This document shows, piece by piece, positions 9,350-18,769 of a stretch of DNA of 64,000 nt. The notes beneath the pieces are model-generated. The model was not told where the DNA came from, searched no databases, and saw only the letters and a program-made list of their open reading frames with translations. Each line of letters opens with the position of its first letter. The first letter of the stretch is position 1. Both the position numbers and the translations under genes were made by a program. The DNA is from Caecibacteroides pullorum (GTDB lineage Bacteria; Bacteroidota; Bacteroidia; Bacteroidales; Bacteroidaceae): the NCBI RefSeq assembly GCF_019239235.1, contig NZ_JAAZTS010000008.1, positions 1 through 64,000 on the forward strand, given 5' to 3'.

Positions 9350-10369
9350 TTAATAAATCTCTATCCTCATCTTCTCTTGGTGTACATCCGGATCATTTAA
9401 ATATCGCCAGCGGATACGGGAAGAAATCTCAAAATATTTCAGGATTTTCTCCAGTCGTTGGGTTGTGAAGGTTCCTGTAAAACGGTTGGCGTTCAGTTTC
9501 GTGTTTTTCACTATAAAATCTACATTGAAGCGCTTGCCTAGCATGTGGAGAGCTTCGGGCAGAGGTGTGTTTTCGAAAATGATTTTTCCTTCGGTCCAAG
9601 ACAGCTCGGAAAGGCCGGAAGTGAGGTGGCGTGACAGACGTTGGTTGGTTGTATCGTATATCAGCTTCTGACCGGGATCTAACATGGTCCGTTTAGTGAT
9701 GGTACCTTCTTTATAAAGGAAACCTACTTTGCCTTCGGTCAGCGTGGTTGTAATGTTGGGATCGTCGGGATAGGCTTCTATATTGAAGTGGGTGCCATAT
9801 ACTTCGACGGCTGATTGGCTGGGAGTGTGAACTACAAAGCGATGTTGGGTATTGGGGGCTACTTCAAAATAGGCTTCACCAACCAAATAAACCGAACGCG
9901 TATCACCTGTAAAACTGGATGGGTAAGTCAATGTAGAACCTGAGTTTAGACATACGTAAGTGCCATCGGGTAAGTGCAGACGGGTAGTCATGCCGGGATT
10001 CGTACGTATTTCCAATGTCTCGGCTACAGGAGAGACGGATTGCATACGGCTTTGTTGCCAAATCAAAAGCCCAATCAAAGGAAGGATGAGGATAGCGGCA
10101 GCACGCTGTCCCCATTCCCACCAACTGATTGATTTCTTTTGTGCAATCTTTCTACCTTTTACCTTCTTCAATGCCTTTTCTGTATCAATCTCTTTGCTGA
10201 CTTGATGTACATCTACGGCCAGCAGTAGGGAATAGATACGGCGAGCCATACGACGGTTCTCTTCGGACGAAGCAATCCAGGCTTTGACTTCATCGTACGC
10301 CGTTCCTTCGAGTTTGCCTTCGTAATACTCGATCAATCGTTGCTCTATGTTGGTCTGTTGTTCGTTCAT
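9350..10369 (-). CDS. FecR-family anti-sigma factor
   Basis: A 339-residue inner-membrane anti-sigma factor. The cytoplasmic N-terminal part (residues 1-80) is charged and would bind the sigma factor. One transmembrane helix follows (about 88-105, AAAILILPLIGLLIW). The periplasmic FecR domain contains LPDGTYVCLNSGSTLTYP and YFEVAPN motifs, and a C-terminal DUF4974-like secretin/TonB-short domain occupies about residues 265-335. It would receive the signal from the STN domain of the SusC encoded 158 bp downstream. Its cognate ECF gene is divergent, 203 bp away, whereas the usual Bacteroides order places sigma and FecR genes in tandem. Confidence 0.92.
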   Translation of the reverse strand: MNEQQTNIEQRLIEYYEGKLEGTAYDEVKAWIASSEENRRMARRIYSLLLAVDVHQVSKEIDTEKALKKVKGRKIAQKKSISWWEWGQRAAAILILPLIGLLIWQQSRMQSVSPVAETLEIRTNPGMTTRLHLPDGTYVCLNSGSTLTYPSSFTGDTRSVYLVGEAYFEVAPNTQHRFVVHTPSQSAVEVYGTHFNIEAYPDDPNITTTLTEGKVGFLYKEGTITKRTMLDPGQKLIYDTTNQRLSRHLTSGLSELSWTEGKIIFENTPLPEALHMLGKRFNVDFIVKNTKLNANRFTGTFTTQRLEKILKYFEISSRIRWRYLNDPDVHQEKMRIEIY

Positions 10370-10532
10370 AGATGACTCGTTTGTAAAAGAGACAGGTGGG
10401 AACAGAGAGTTCCTAAACTCTTTTTCTGATTTTATTATTCATTAACATTTGGCGAGCTTTGGATTTTCTTGCTTTTCCTTATTGAAGCGAAAAATATACT
10501 TCTGAGATAACAGTCTTTTTCATTAGAAAAAC

Positions 10533-10540
10533 TATTTTTG
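10533..10540 (+). promoter_or_regulatory. Bacteroides-type -7 box for the ECF sigma gene
   Basis: TATTTTTG fits TAnnTTTG, the -7 element of the Bacteroides primary sigma factor, 32 bp before the sigma gene start. No clear -33 TTTG is visible at the ideal spacing. Confidence 0.55.
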
Positions 10541-10572
10541 CACATTGAATTGAATGAGAGCAAAGCTATGAC

Positions 10573-11142
10573 ATGGAAACGCTGCATGTAGATAATCTTT
10601 TGTTGAGCAGGCTTCGAAATGGGGAGGCAAAAGCTTTTGATGCGCTTTTTCGGAAATATTATCCATTGTTGTGCGCATATGGGAAGCGGTTTGTCAGTAC
10701 CGAAAATGCGGAAGAAATTGCTCAGGATGCTTTGTTGTGGCTTTGGGAGCACCGGGAAGAAGAAATCGTCCAGACTTCTTTAGCGAAATATTTGTTGAAA
10801 GTGGTTTATCGTAAAGCGTTGAATCGGATCGAGCAGGAACAAGTAAAACTGCAAGCGGACACACGTTTTTATCAGGATATAATAGAAAATGTCTTGGAAG
10901 AAAGTGATTTGTGTACGATAAACAGCTTGAGCAGGAAATTGAATGAAGCCATATCCCATCTGCCGGAAACGTATCGAGAGGCGTTCGTTATGCACCGTTT
11001 TAAGGATATGACCTATAAAGAAATTGCAGAACGTTTGGATGTATCGGTTAAAACGGTGGATTATCGAATCCAACAGGCTTTGAAGCAGCTTGCTGTAGAA
11101 TTGAAAGATTATTTGCCTCTACTAATCTTCCTTTTACGCTAA
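10573..11142 (+). CDS. ECF-type RNA polymerase sigma factor (sigma-70 family)
   Basis: A 189-residue ECF sigma factor. Region 2 covers about residues 12-90 (FDALFRKYYPLLCAYGKRF, AEEIAQDALLWLWEHR). Region 4 covers about residues 125-180 (LPETYREAFVMHRF, MTYKEIAERLDVSVKTVDYRI), with the helix-turn-helix that reads the -35 element. It resembles the Bacteroides ECF factors that drive FecR/STN-SusC operons. It is transcribed away from fecR, and the HTCS gene follows 55 bp later with its own -7 box. The expected target is the susC promoter between 9191 and 9350. Confidence 0.93.
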   Translation: METLHVDNLLLSRLRNGEAKAFDALFRKYYPLLCAYGKRFVSTENAEEIAQDALLWLWEHREEEIVQTSLAKYLLKVVYRKALNRIEQEQVKLQADTRFYQDIIENVLEESDLCTINSLSRKLNEAISHLPETYREAFVMHRFKDMTYKEIAERLDVSVKTVDYRIQQALKQLAVELKDYLPLLIFLLR

Positions 11143-11172
11143 ATGCGATTTTATAGTTTGGGAGGATATCAC

Positions 11173-11180
11173 TATATTTG
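11173..11180 (+). promoter_or_regulatory. -7 promoter box for the hybrid two-component gene
   Basis: TATATTTG matches TAnnTTTG and lies 17 bp before the HTCS start, implying transcription independent of the sigma gene. Confidence 0.5.
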
Positions 11181-11197
11181 TACAACGAAACTCACAC

Positions 11198-14100
11198 ATG
11201 ATTACGAGCACTATGAAACTACGATTGTCGATTGTTTTCTTTCTTTTATATATCATTGTTCTGACTGCTTTTTCACAGTCGGACGAACGTTTTTTCAGTA
11301 AATACAATTATCATTATATAACAGAGAGTGAGGGAGTTCCTCATAGTTTTATAGATGATATTCTCTGTGATTCAGAAGGATTTATATGGATGGCTACTCA
11401 TAATGGTATCGGTAGATATGACGGTTACCAGGTCATGAGCATTAATACACAGACGCAGCCGTTAAAGTTGAAAAATGATTTTTTGCATGTACTTTGTGAG
11501 GATAATTTTCGTCGGTTGTGGATCGGATCTGAGGGAGGACTTGAAGCCATTGATTTGAACACCTATGCCGTTATTGATTTTTATTCTTTATCGAATGATA
11601 CATTGCAACCATTGGCAGATGGATATATTCATTCTCTTTATAAGGATAAAGCTGGGAATTTATGGGTCTCTTGTAGTAATAGTTTGTGGTGTATAGAGTG
11701 GGATGAAACAGGAGGTATCGGTAATTACTATTGTTTGAAAGAATCTTGCTCTTCCCCCGTTAAAGCCGTGATGGATGTTGGAGATCGTATTTGTGCAGGA
11801 TTGGATAATCAGGTATATGTACTTGAAAAGAAACCTGGACATCTGTTGGAGAAAAAGCCTTTATCGAATGATTTGGTACCTTTTAGCGAAGACTGGAGAA
11901 TTTCTTGTATGCTTGAGGAGGGTGGTTTCTTGTGGATTGGAACAAATAGGGGTTTATTTAAATATAATGAGTCGACCCATCAAATGCAGCGATATCGTTA
12001 TTCAACTCATCGTCCAGGCATGTTGAGTCAGGCATATATAACGGATATCAAAATGACGGAGCAGGGGCATATTGTTGTATCCACATTGAATGGAATAAAT
12101 GTTTATCATCGTGAAACGGATACTTTCTCTTTTATTCGGCAGAACCGGACTCAAGGAAATGGAACTATTAATTGTAATGCGATAGATTGCATTTATACGT
12201 CGGGTGAAACGATTTGGCTGGGTACAGAAACGGGAGGGATTAATCTGCTTTCTCCCAAACGTCTTCAGACGGAATTATGGTGTCCGGATCAGGACGCGTC
12301 TGCCGTTGGAGAAAATTTCCCGGTTAATGCTATACGTGAAGATCGAGACGGAAATTTATGGATTTGTATGTTGGAGAAAGGTCTGGCTCGTTGGAACCCG
12401 GAAACTGGAACATGCGAGCGTTATGTGTTTGCACCGAACGATCCAAGCTCACTCACTAATAATACAATAAATGGTCTTTTGATTGATTCGGATCATCATT
12501 TGTGGGCATACACATGGGGAGTCGGGATCAATGAGTTGGATTTGAATGTGGCAGGAAATCGACGTTTCCGACGTTATACTCGTGAGGAATTTGCGACTTT
12601 GAAGGGGGATTTTATCAGTAGTGCATGTGAAGATGTTATCAATGAAGGGATATGGTTTGGCTCTACACGTGGTGTGTTGTTTTATGATAAACATTCGAAA
12701 ACGTTTGAACGGGTCCTTTTTGATGGTATCGACAATGAGTTTGAGATGATACCGACACTTTGTGTCGATAAAAAGAAACGTTTATGGATAGGGACGACTC
12801 GTGGGTTGTTGATGTTGGATTTATTTGTGTATGCCAAGTCACATAAAAACGTTAGATATACCTACTTCAAATATAAATTGGACGAGCCGAAATCAATGAG
12901 GTTGGAGAAAATCAATAGTATTTTAGAGGATAAGGATGGAACCTTGTGGCTAGGCGGTAATGGAAGTGGGTTGTATAAGGTTTCGGAGGATGAAAGAGGG
13001 CATTTCGAGTTTACGAATTATACGGTTCGGAATGGATTGCCAGACAATACTATTATTGGTATGACGCAGGACGGACAAGGTAATCTGTGGATTATGACTC
13101 ACGAGGGAATTTGTAAGTTGGACAGAATGACGATGTCGTTTACGAATTATACAGCAGGTGACGGTTTGCCGTTTACACAATATTCTTGGAATGGTATTCA
13201 TTATTCGTCCAAATATGACCGGATCTATGTTGCGACTAATATGGGGGTATTGATTATCAGACCTGAAGAACTCGCCTCATTTTATGCAGATCGTGTCGTT
13301 AAATTGACTTCTTTAACGGTGGCTGGTAATCTGATTTATCCTTCAAGTGGTGACTATCTGGATCGTAGTATTACACAAACTTCATTGATTACCTTGCATG
13401 AGAGAGAAAGTCGTTTTTCAATAGGGGTGACAACGGGGGATTATGCATGTAGCAATCGCATTCGTTTTTCGTATCGGATGAAGGGGTATGAAAGGGAGTG
13501 GAATGAAACAAGGCCGGGAGATTGTGTCATCAGATATACAGCTGTGCCTCCTGGCGATTATGTTCTGCAGGTTTGTGCTACCAATGAGATGGGGCAGTGG
13601 TCGGAGCATGTGACTGAGGTCGAAGTACACATTATTCCTTATTTTTATAAAACGATCTGGTTTTATTTAATCCTGTTACTGGCATTGGGGGCATTGATTT
13701 GGGCATTTTATCATAGAAAGATGAAGCGTTATCGTCAGCAACGGGCTGAATTGGAGCAGAAGGTGGAAGAACGTACCCAGGAATTGGCTGTGCAAAATAA
13801 ACAACTGGAAGTGATGGCTGAACAGGTAAAAGAGGCTACGGAAGAGAAAATAACGTTCTTTACGAACATTACTCATGAGTTCAGGACACCTGTGACATTG
13901 ATTCATGGCCCCATTGAACATGCTTTAAAAGTCGTTGAAGATGAGGAGGTGAAAGCTCAATTGCAGATAGCAGAACGCAATTCAGGTTATTTGCTTTCAT
14001 TGGTGAATGAGCTGATGGACTTTCGGAAGTTGGATATGAACAAAGTGATTTTAGATCGGAAGGCTTGTAATTTTGTTGACTTCGTTTCAGAATTGTTGTT

Positions 14101-15388
14101 ACCGTTTAAGGTGTTTGCGCGGGAGCGTGGCATTGAGATTTGTCTATATACTCATATCGATCATCCTTGTGTAATGATAGATGTGGCTTATATGCGTAAG
14201 GCTTTGGTCAATTTGGTAGCGAATGCCATTAAGTTCACACCGGATAATGGACGTATTGATGTGTTTGTTGCTGCCATTCCGAAAGGTGGAGAAAAGGGGC
14301 CACAACTTTATATTAATGTCTGTGATACAGGATATGGGATAGTTGAAGCGGATCTGGATAAAATCTTTGATCGTTTCTTTCAGTCTAAGACTGGCGATAA
14401 ACATCCGATTTTCGGGCAAAGTGGTACAGGCATAGGACTCTTTTTATGTAAGCGTATCATTGAACTACATGGTGGCGTCATTTTTGCTCGTAATAATCAG
14501 GGACGTGGAGCGTCTTTTCGGATATTGCTTCCTTTGTTACAGGCTGAGCATGAGATTTCTTCTACTAATGTTGATACTGTTATTGGGTCACAAACAACAC
14601 AGGAAGACTTGGTTGGGGAAGATACTCATAAAGAAACGATTCTTGTTGTAGAAGACAATCAGGATATGCGTGCCTATGTTTGTTCTTTGTTGTCGAAGGA
14701 TTATCGTTTTCTTGAGGCGGAGAATGGGGAAGAAGCACTTCGGATTGTACAAAAGCATTCGGTCGATTTGATTGTAAGCGATCTGATGATGCCTGTTATG
14801 GATGGCATGGAACTTTCACGGCGTATAAAGGATAATTTGCTTACATCGCATATTCCATTTTTGATGCTTACGGCTATTTCTTCAGATGTACAAGAGAAGA
14901 AAAGTTTTGAGATTGGAGTTGACGAATATATTTGTAAGCCTTTTGATGAAGAGGTCTTTTTGTTGCGCATTCGAAACATTCTTAATCTTAGGAATAGTTA
15001 CAAGAAAAAATTTTCAGCCAGTGGTAATGTAAGCGAATTGCATATAAAGGAAGAATCCAGAGATCAGCAGTTTGTTAATAAAGCTATTGAGTTAATGGGA
15101 AAGAATTATGCGGATTCAGAGTATAATTTGGAATGTTTTGTACGTGATATGGGATACAGCAAAACTTTGGTAAATAGTAAAATGCATGCACTGGTGGGAC
15201 AGCCTATCGGACAATTTATGAAGAATTATCGATTGAATGTAGCTCGGCGAATGATTCAAGAAGGAAAAGGCGATATTAATGTTTCCGAAGTTGCTTATGC
15301 TGTAGGATTTAATGATCCTAAGTATTTCACTAAATGTTTTAAAGAGTTTTTCGGTTATTTGCCCAGTAGCGGATTTAAGAAGGACTAA
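11198..15388 (+). CDS. hybrid two-component system sensor/regulator (HTCS)
   Basis: A 1396-residue one-protein phosphorelay. A signal peptide (ending near FSQS) precedes about 700 residues of Reg_prop beta-propeller repeats (recurring LWIGT/LWI blades). Then come a Y_Y_Y domain (about 745-815), a transmembrane helix (about 818-840), a coiled coil (845-887), a histidine kinase with phospho-acceptor His893 in FFTNITHEFRTP, and an ATPase domain with GTGIGL. The receiver domain (about 1147-1265) has Asp1195 in VSDLMMPVMDG, and an AraC-type DNA-binding domain occupies about 1290-1396. Such proteins bind a specific oligosaccharide in the periplasm and activate the neighbouring utilisation locus. 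It lies 118 bp upstream of the GH89 operon on the same strand, so that operon and the distal susCD are the likely targets. An alternative start is Met6 at 11213. Confidence 0.95.
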   Translation: MITSTMKLRLSIVFFLLYIIVLTAFSQSDERFFSKYNYHYITESEGVPHSFIDDILCDSEGFIWMATHNGIGRYDGYQVMSINTQTQPLKLKNDFLHVLCEDNFRRLWIGSEGGLEAIDLNTYAVIDFYSLSNDTLQPLADGYIHSLYKDKAGNLWVSCSNSLWCIEWDETGGIGNYYCLKESCSSPVKAVMDVGDRICAGLDNQVYVLEKKPGHLLEKKPLSNDLVPFSEDWRISCMLEEGGFLWIGTNRGLFKYNESTHQMQRYRYSTHRPGMLSQAYITDIKMTEQGHIVVSTLNGINVYHRETDTFSFIRQNRTQGNGTINCNAIDCIYTSGETIWLGTETGGINLLSPKRLQTELWCPDQDASAVGENFPVNAIREDRDGNLWICMLEKGLARWNPETGTCERYVFAPNDPSSLTNNTINGLLIDSDHHLWAYTWGVGINELDLNVAGNRRFRRYTREEFATLKGDFISSACEDVINEGIWFGSTRGVLFYDKHSKTFERVLFDGIDNEFEMIPTLCVDKKKRLWIGTTRGLLMLDLFVYAKSHKNVRYTYFKYKLDEPKSMRLEKINSILEDKDGTLWLGGNGSGLYKVSEDERGHFEFTNYTVRNGLPDNTIIGMTQDGQGNLWIMTHEGICKLDRMTMSFTNYTAGDGLPFTQYSWNGIHYSSKYDRIYVATNMGVLIIRPEELASFYADRVVKLTSLTVAGNLIYPSSGDYLDRSITQTSLITLHERESRFSIGVTTGDYACSNRIRFSYRMKGYEREWNETRPGDCVIRYTAVPPGDYVLQVCATNEMGQWSEHVTEVEVHIIPYFYKTIWFYLILLLALGALIWAFYHRKMKRYRQQRAELEQKVEERTQELAVQNKQLEVMAEQVKEATEEKITFFTNITHEFRTPVTLIHGPIEHALKVVEDEEVKAQLQIAERNSGYLLSLVNELMDFRKLDMNKVILDRKACNFVDFVSELLLPFKVFARERGIEICLYTHIDHPCVMIDVAYMRKALVNLVANAIKFTPDNGRIDVFVAAIPKGGEKGPQLYINVCDTGYGIVEADLDKIFDRFFQSKTGDKHPIFGQSGTGIGLFLCKRIIELHGGVIFARNNQGRGASFRILLPLLQAEHEISSTNVDTVIGSQTTQEDLVGEDTHKETILVVEDNQDMRAYVCSLLSKDYRFLEAENGEEALRIVQKHSVDLIVSDLMMPVMDGMELSRRIKDNLLTSHIPFLMLTAISSDVQEKKSFEIGVDEYICKPFDEEVFLLRIRNILNLRNSYKKKFSASGNVSELHIKEESRDQQFVNKAIELMGKNYADSEYNLECFVRDMGYSKTLVNSKMHALVGQPIGQFMKNYRLNVARRMIQEGKGDINVSEVAYAVGFNDPKYFTKCFKEFFGYLPSSGFKKD

Positions 15389-15475
15389 GGAGGCCATTTG
15401 TCTTTTCAGGTTGCAGACTGGACTATATTCTTCCTAAACTTTTCTATTTTCCACTTATAGCTAGATGAAAGTCTC

Positions 15476-15483
15476 TATATTTG
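15476..15483 (+). promoter_or_regulatory. -7 promoter box of the GH89 operon
   Basis: TATATTTG (TAnnTTTG type) lies 23 bp upstream of the GH89 start, in the 117-bp gap after the HTCS gene. It probably drives the five-gene glycosidase operon under HTCS control. Confidence 0.55.
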
Positions 15484-15505
15484 TTGCATAAATAGAAATA
15501 GTATC

Positions 15506-17665
15506 ATGAAGAACAAAATCAGTTTACTTATCCTGTTAATATCCGTGTGGAGTGTTCAATTGTTTGCAAATCCTATTGATGGGTTGCTTGAAAGGATAGA
15601 TAAGGGAGCGTCGCACAAGTTTGTCATTGAATTGAAGAAAGGTGACAAAGATTTTTTTGAATTAGACCAGAAGGGTAAGAAGGTTGTGGTACGTGGTAAT
15701 ACTTATGTTAATATTGCTACGGGACTCAACTGGTATCTGAAATATTATGCTGGCATTCATCTTACCTGGAACGGTATGCAGGCTAAGTTGCCTGATGTGC
15801 TGCCACCTGTTGAAGAAAAACTGCGCAAGGAGACGGATTTGAGTTTGCGTTACGATTTCAATTATTGTACCTATTCTTATTCCATGGCTTTCTGGGATTG
15901 GGAACGCTGGGAGAAAGAAATCGACTGGATGGCTCTGCATGGTATCAACTTGCCTTTAGCGGCTGTCGGTATGGAGTGCGTGTGGCGTAACATGCTTCTG
16001 AAGTTGGGTTATAGCAGCGATGAGGTGAATCGCTTCATTGCCGGTCCGGCTTTTCTGGCTTGGTGGGCCATGAATAATTTGGAAGGTTGGGGAGGCCCCA
16101 ATCCCGATAGTTGGTACACCCAACAGGAGGCCTTGCAAAAGAAAATCCTGAAACGAATGAAAGAATACGGCATTAAGCCTGTTTTCCCTGGTTATAGCGG
16201 TATGGTACCTCACGATGCCGATGAAAAGATGGGGCTTGATATTGAGAAACCGGAATTGTGGAATGGATTCGTTCGCCCAGCTTTCCTACAACCTACCGAT
16301 CCTCGTTATAGCGAAATAGCTTCTCTTTATTATAGTGAGCAGCAGAAACTTTTCGGCAAGGCTGACTATTATTCCATGGACCCTTTCCATGAATTGGAGA
16401 ACGCTCACGAAGTGGATTTCGATGCGGCAGGAAAGGCTGTAATGGCCGAAATGAAGAAAGTGAATCCAAAGGCTGTTTGGGTGGTACAGGGATGGACGGA
16501 AAATCCTCGTCCGGAAATGATTAAGAACCTGAACAATGGTGATTTGCTTATCTTGGACCTCTTCAGTGAATGTCGTCCGATGTGGGGTATTCCTTCCATC
16601 TGGAAACGTGACAACGGATATGAACAGCACGACTGGTTGTTCTGCATGCTCGAGAACTTTGGTGGCAATGTAGGCCTGCACGGGCGTATGGATCAGTTGC
16701 TCAATAACTTCTATCTGACTAAGAATAATCCGTTGGCAGCCCATCTGAAGGGTATTGGCTTGACGATGGAAGGTTCGGAAAATAATCCAGTGATGTTTGA
16801 ACTGATGTGTGAGTTGCCTTGGCGACCCCAGAAGTTTACCAAAGAAGAATGGCTGAAGGATTATGTCTATGCTCGTTATGGTGTACGCGATGCCAAGATT
16901 GAGCAGGCTTGGATGATTTTGGCTAATTCGATCTATAACTGTCCTTTCGGTAACAATCAACAGGGACCTCATGAGTCCATCTTCTGCGGACGTCCCACGC
17001 TGAACAACTTCCAGGCCAGCAGTTGGTCGAAGATGCAAAATTATTATGACCCCACCGTGACGGCCGAAGCAGCTGCCCTGATGGTGGAAGTGGCCGACAA
17101 GTATCGTGGCAATAATAATTTTGAATATGACTTGGTCGATATGGTACGTCAGGCCATATCCGATGAGGCTCGTATTGTCTATAACCGTACGGTGGCCGAT
17201 TTCAAGAGCTTCGACAAGCGAAGTTTTGCCCGCGACTCCAAACGTTTTCTCGACCTGTTGCTGATGCAGGACAGCTTATTGGGTACGCGTAGTGAATTCC
17301 GTGTAGGCCGCTGGATTCAGCAGGCCCGCAAATTGGGTACTACACCCGAAGAGAAAGACCTTTATGAATGGAATGCTCGTGTGCAGATTACTACTTGGGG
17401 CAACCGTACCTGTGCCGACGATGGTGGCTTGCGCGATTATGCCCATAAGGAGTGGAACGGTATCCTGCGTGACTTCTACTATATGCGTTGGGCTGCCTAT
17501 TGGAAGACTTTGCAGGACCAACTGGATGGCAAACCTGAAGTGAAATTGGATTATTATGCCATGGAGGAACCTTGGACATTGGCTAAAAATCCCTACACAG
17601 CCGAGGCCGAAGGAGATTGCATTGAGTTGGCCAAGAAAGCCATCAAACTGGTACAGAATGATTAA
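15506..17665 (+). CDS. GH89 alpha-N-acetylglucosaminidase (NAGLU family)
   Basis: A 719-residue exported glycosidase with a signal peptide ending near residue 21. It covers all three NAGLU regions: an N-terminal small domain (about 22-110), the (beta/alpha)8 barrel (about 115-440) and the helical C-terminal domain. The barrel carries the two family Glu residues. Glu296 in DPFHE aligns with human Glu316, and Glu422 in LTMEGSENNP aligns with human Glu446. The motif VWVVQGW lies between them. GH89 enzymes release terminal alpha-linked GlcNAc, as on gastric mucin or heparan-derived oligosaccharides. It is the first gene of the operon, and the HGSNAT-like gene starts 18 bp later. Confidence 0.93.
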   Translation: MKNKISLLILLISVWSVQLFANPIDGLLERIDKGASHKFVIELKKGDKDFFELDQKGKKVVVRGNTYVNIATGLNWYLKYYAGIHLTWNGMQAKLPDVLPPVEEKLRKETDLSLRYDFNYCTYSYSMAFWDWERWEKEIDWMALHGINLPLAAVGMECVWRNMLLKLGYSSDEVNRFIAGPAFLAWWAMNNLEGWGGPNPDSWYTQQEALQKKILKRMKEYGIKPVFPGYSGMVPHDADEKMGLDIEKPELWNGFVRPAFLQPTDPRYSEIASLYYSEQQKLFGKADYYSMDPFHELENAHEVDFDAAGKAVMAEMKKVNPKAVWVVQGWTENPRPEMIKNLNNGDLLILDLFSECRPMWGIPSIWKRDNGYEQHDWLFCMLENFGGNVGLHGRMDQLLNNFYLTKNNPLAAHLKGIGLTMEGSENNPVMFELMCELPWRPQKFTKEEWLKDYVYARYGVRDAKIEQAWMILANSIYNCPFGNNQQGPHESIFCGRPTLNNFQASSWSKMQNYYDPTVTAEAAALMVEVADKYRGNNNFEYDLVDMVRQAISDEARIVYNRTVADFKSFDKRSFARDSKRFLDLLLMQDSLLGTRSEFRVGRWIQQARKLGTTPEEKDLYEWNARVQITTWGNRTCADDGGLRDYAHKEWNGILRDFYYMRWAAYWKTLQDQLDGKPEVKLDYYAMEEPWTLAKNPYTAEAEGDCIELAKKAIKLVQND

Positions 17666-17683
17666 TATGTAAAGGGAATAGTC

Positions 17684-18769
17684 ATGACGGAGGTTTTACC
17701 GAAGAAAAGATTGCTGTCACTCGATGTGCTACGAGGGATTACCGTGGCTGGAATGATTGTGGTGAATAATGCGGGAGGACGCCTGTCGTACGACTCGTTG
17801 CGCCATTCGGCATGGAATGGTATGACACCCTGTGACTTGGTATTTCCTTTCTTCCTGTTCATCATGGGAATATCGACCTACATTGCTCTCCGTAAATTCC
17901 GTTTTGAGCCGTCGGGGGCTGTCGTGTGGAAGATACTGAAGCGCACTTTACTCATCCTGTTGATTGGTATTGCCATCCATTGGTTCGACCATATCTGTGA
18001 GGGCGATTTTCTGCCTTTTGCCTATTTGAGATTGACAGGCGTATTACAGCGTATTGCCCTTTGCTATTGTGCCGCTTCTTTTTTGGCTTTGTATGTCCCC
18101 CATAAATGGATGGGGTGGATAGCGGGAATACTGTTGGTAGGATATGGTATCTTTTTGTTGATGGCTAATGGGTATGTGCCTGACGAAACCAACTTGCTTT
18201 CCGTGATTGACCGTGCTGTGTTGGGCGTCGGCCATCTGTATCAGAAGAGCCCTATTGACCCTGAAGGGCTGTTCAGTACTCTGCCCTCCATAGCTCATAC
18301 CTTGATAGGCTTTTGTTGTGGGCGTTTAATCATGGAGGCCGATACACTAGAAAAGAAAATTGTCAGACTTTTTGTAGTGGGTTTCTTGATGATGTCTGTC
18401 GGTTTCCTGTTGACCGAGGCTTTTCCGCTTAACAAGCGTATCTGGTCGCCTACATTTGCCTTGACTACTTGCGGCTTGGCGGCTATGTTCCAGGCTATGT
18501 TAATGTACTTTATTGACTATAAAGATAAACGGCGTTGGTGTCGTTTTTTTGAATTGTTCGGTGTTAACCCATTGTTTTTGTATGTGCTGAGTGAAGTCCT
18601 TGCTATTGTGATTGGCGTTACAGGTGTCAAGCCGCCAGTTTATGATATGATACATTCGTTGGTGGCCAATCCTTATTTGGCTTCTGCTGTCTATTCGTTG
18701 TTGTTCATGTTGCTGATGGCAGCAGCGGGTTATCCGTTGTATAAGAAGAAAATATATATAAAGTTATGA
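17684..18769 (+). CDS. HGSNAT-like multi-pass membrane acetyltransferase (DUF5009/YeiB-like)
   Basis: A 361-residue inner-membrane protein with about ten hydrophobic segments. The N-terminus LSLDVLRGITVAGM and the following RHSAWNGMTPCDLVFPFFLF closely resemble human heparan-alpha-glucosaminide N-acetyltransferase. His41 in RHSAWNG corresponds to the acetyl-accepting active-site His269 of the human enzyme. Family knowledge suggests transfer of acetyl groups across the membrane onto a sugar amine on the far side. The gene lies 18 bp after GH89 and overlaps the GH92 start by 4 bp (ATGA), so the three are translationally coupled. Acetylating terminal alpha-glucosamine so that GH89 can cleave it is an attractive but unproven role. 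Confidence 0.85.
   Translation: MTEVLPKKRLLSLDVLRGITVAGMIVVNNAGGRLSYDSLRHSAWNGMTPCDLVFPFFLFIMGISTYIALRKFRFEPSGAVVWKILKRTLLILLIGIAIHWFDHICEGDFLPFAYLRLTGVLQRIALCYCAASFLALYVPHKWMGWIAGILLVGYGIFLLMANGYVPDETNLLSVIDRAVLGVGHLYQKSPIDPEGLFSTLPSIAHTLIGFCCGRLIMEADTLEKKIVRLFVVGFLMMSVGFLLTEAFPLNKRIWSPTFALTTCGLAAMFQAMLMYFIDYKDKRRWCRFFELFGVNPLFLYVLSEVLAIVIGVTGVKPPVYDMIHSLVANPYLASAVYSLLFMLLMAAAGYPLYKKKIYIKL

Noticed and set aside
10435..10752. 105-codon minus-strand frame overlapping the ECF sigma gene
   Set aside because: It overlaps the sigma promoter and coding start, with no family match.
16286..17038. 250-codon minus-strand frame inside GH89
   Set aside because: Antisense shadow; the plus frame has the GH89 catalytic residues.
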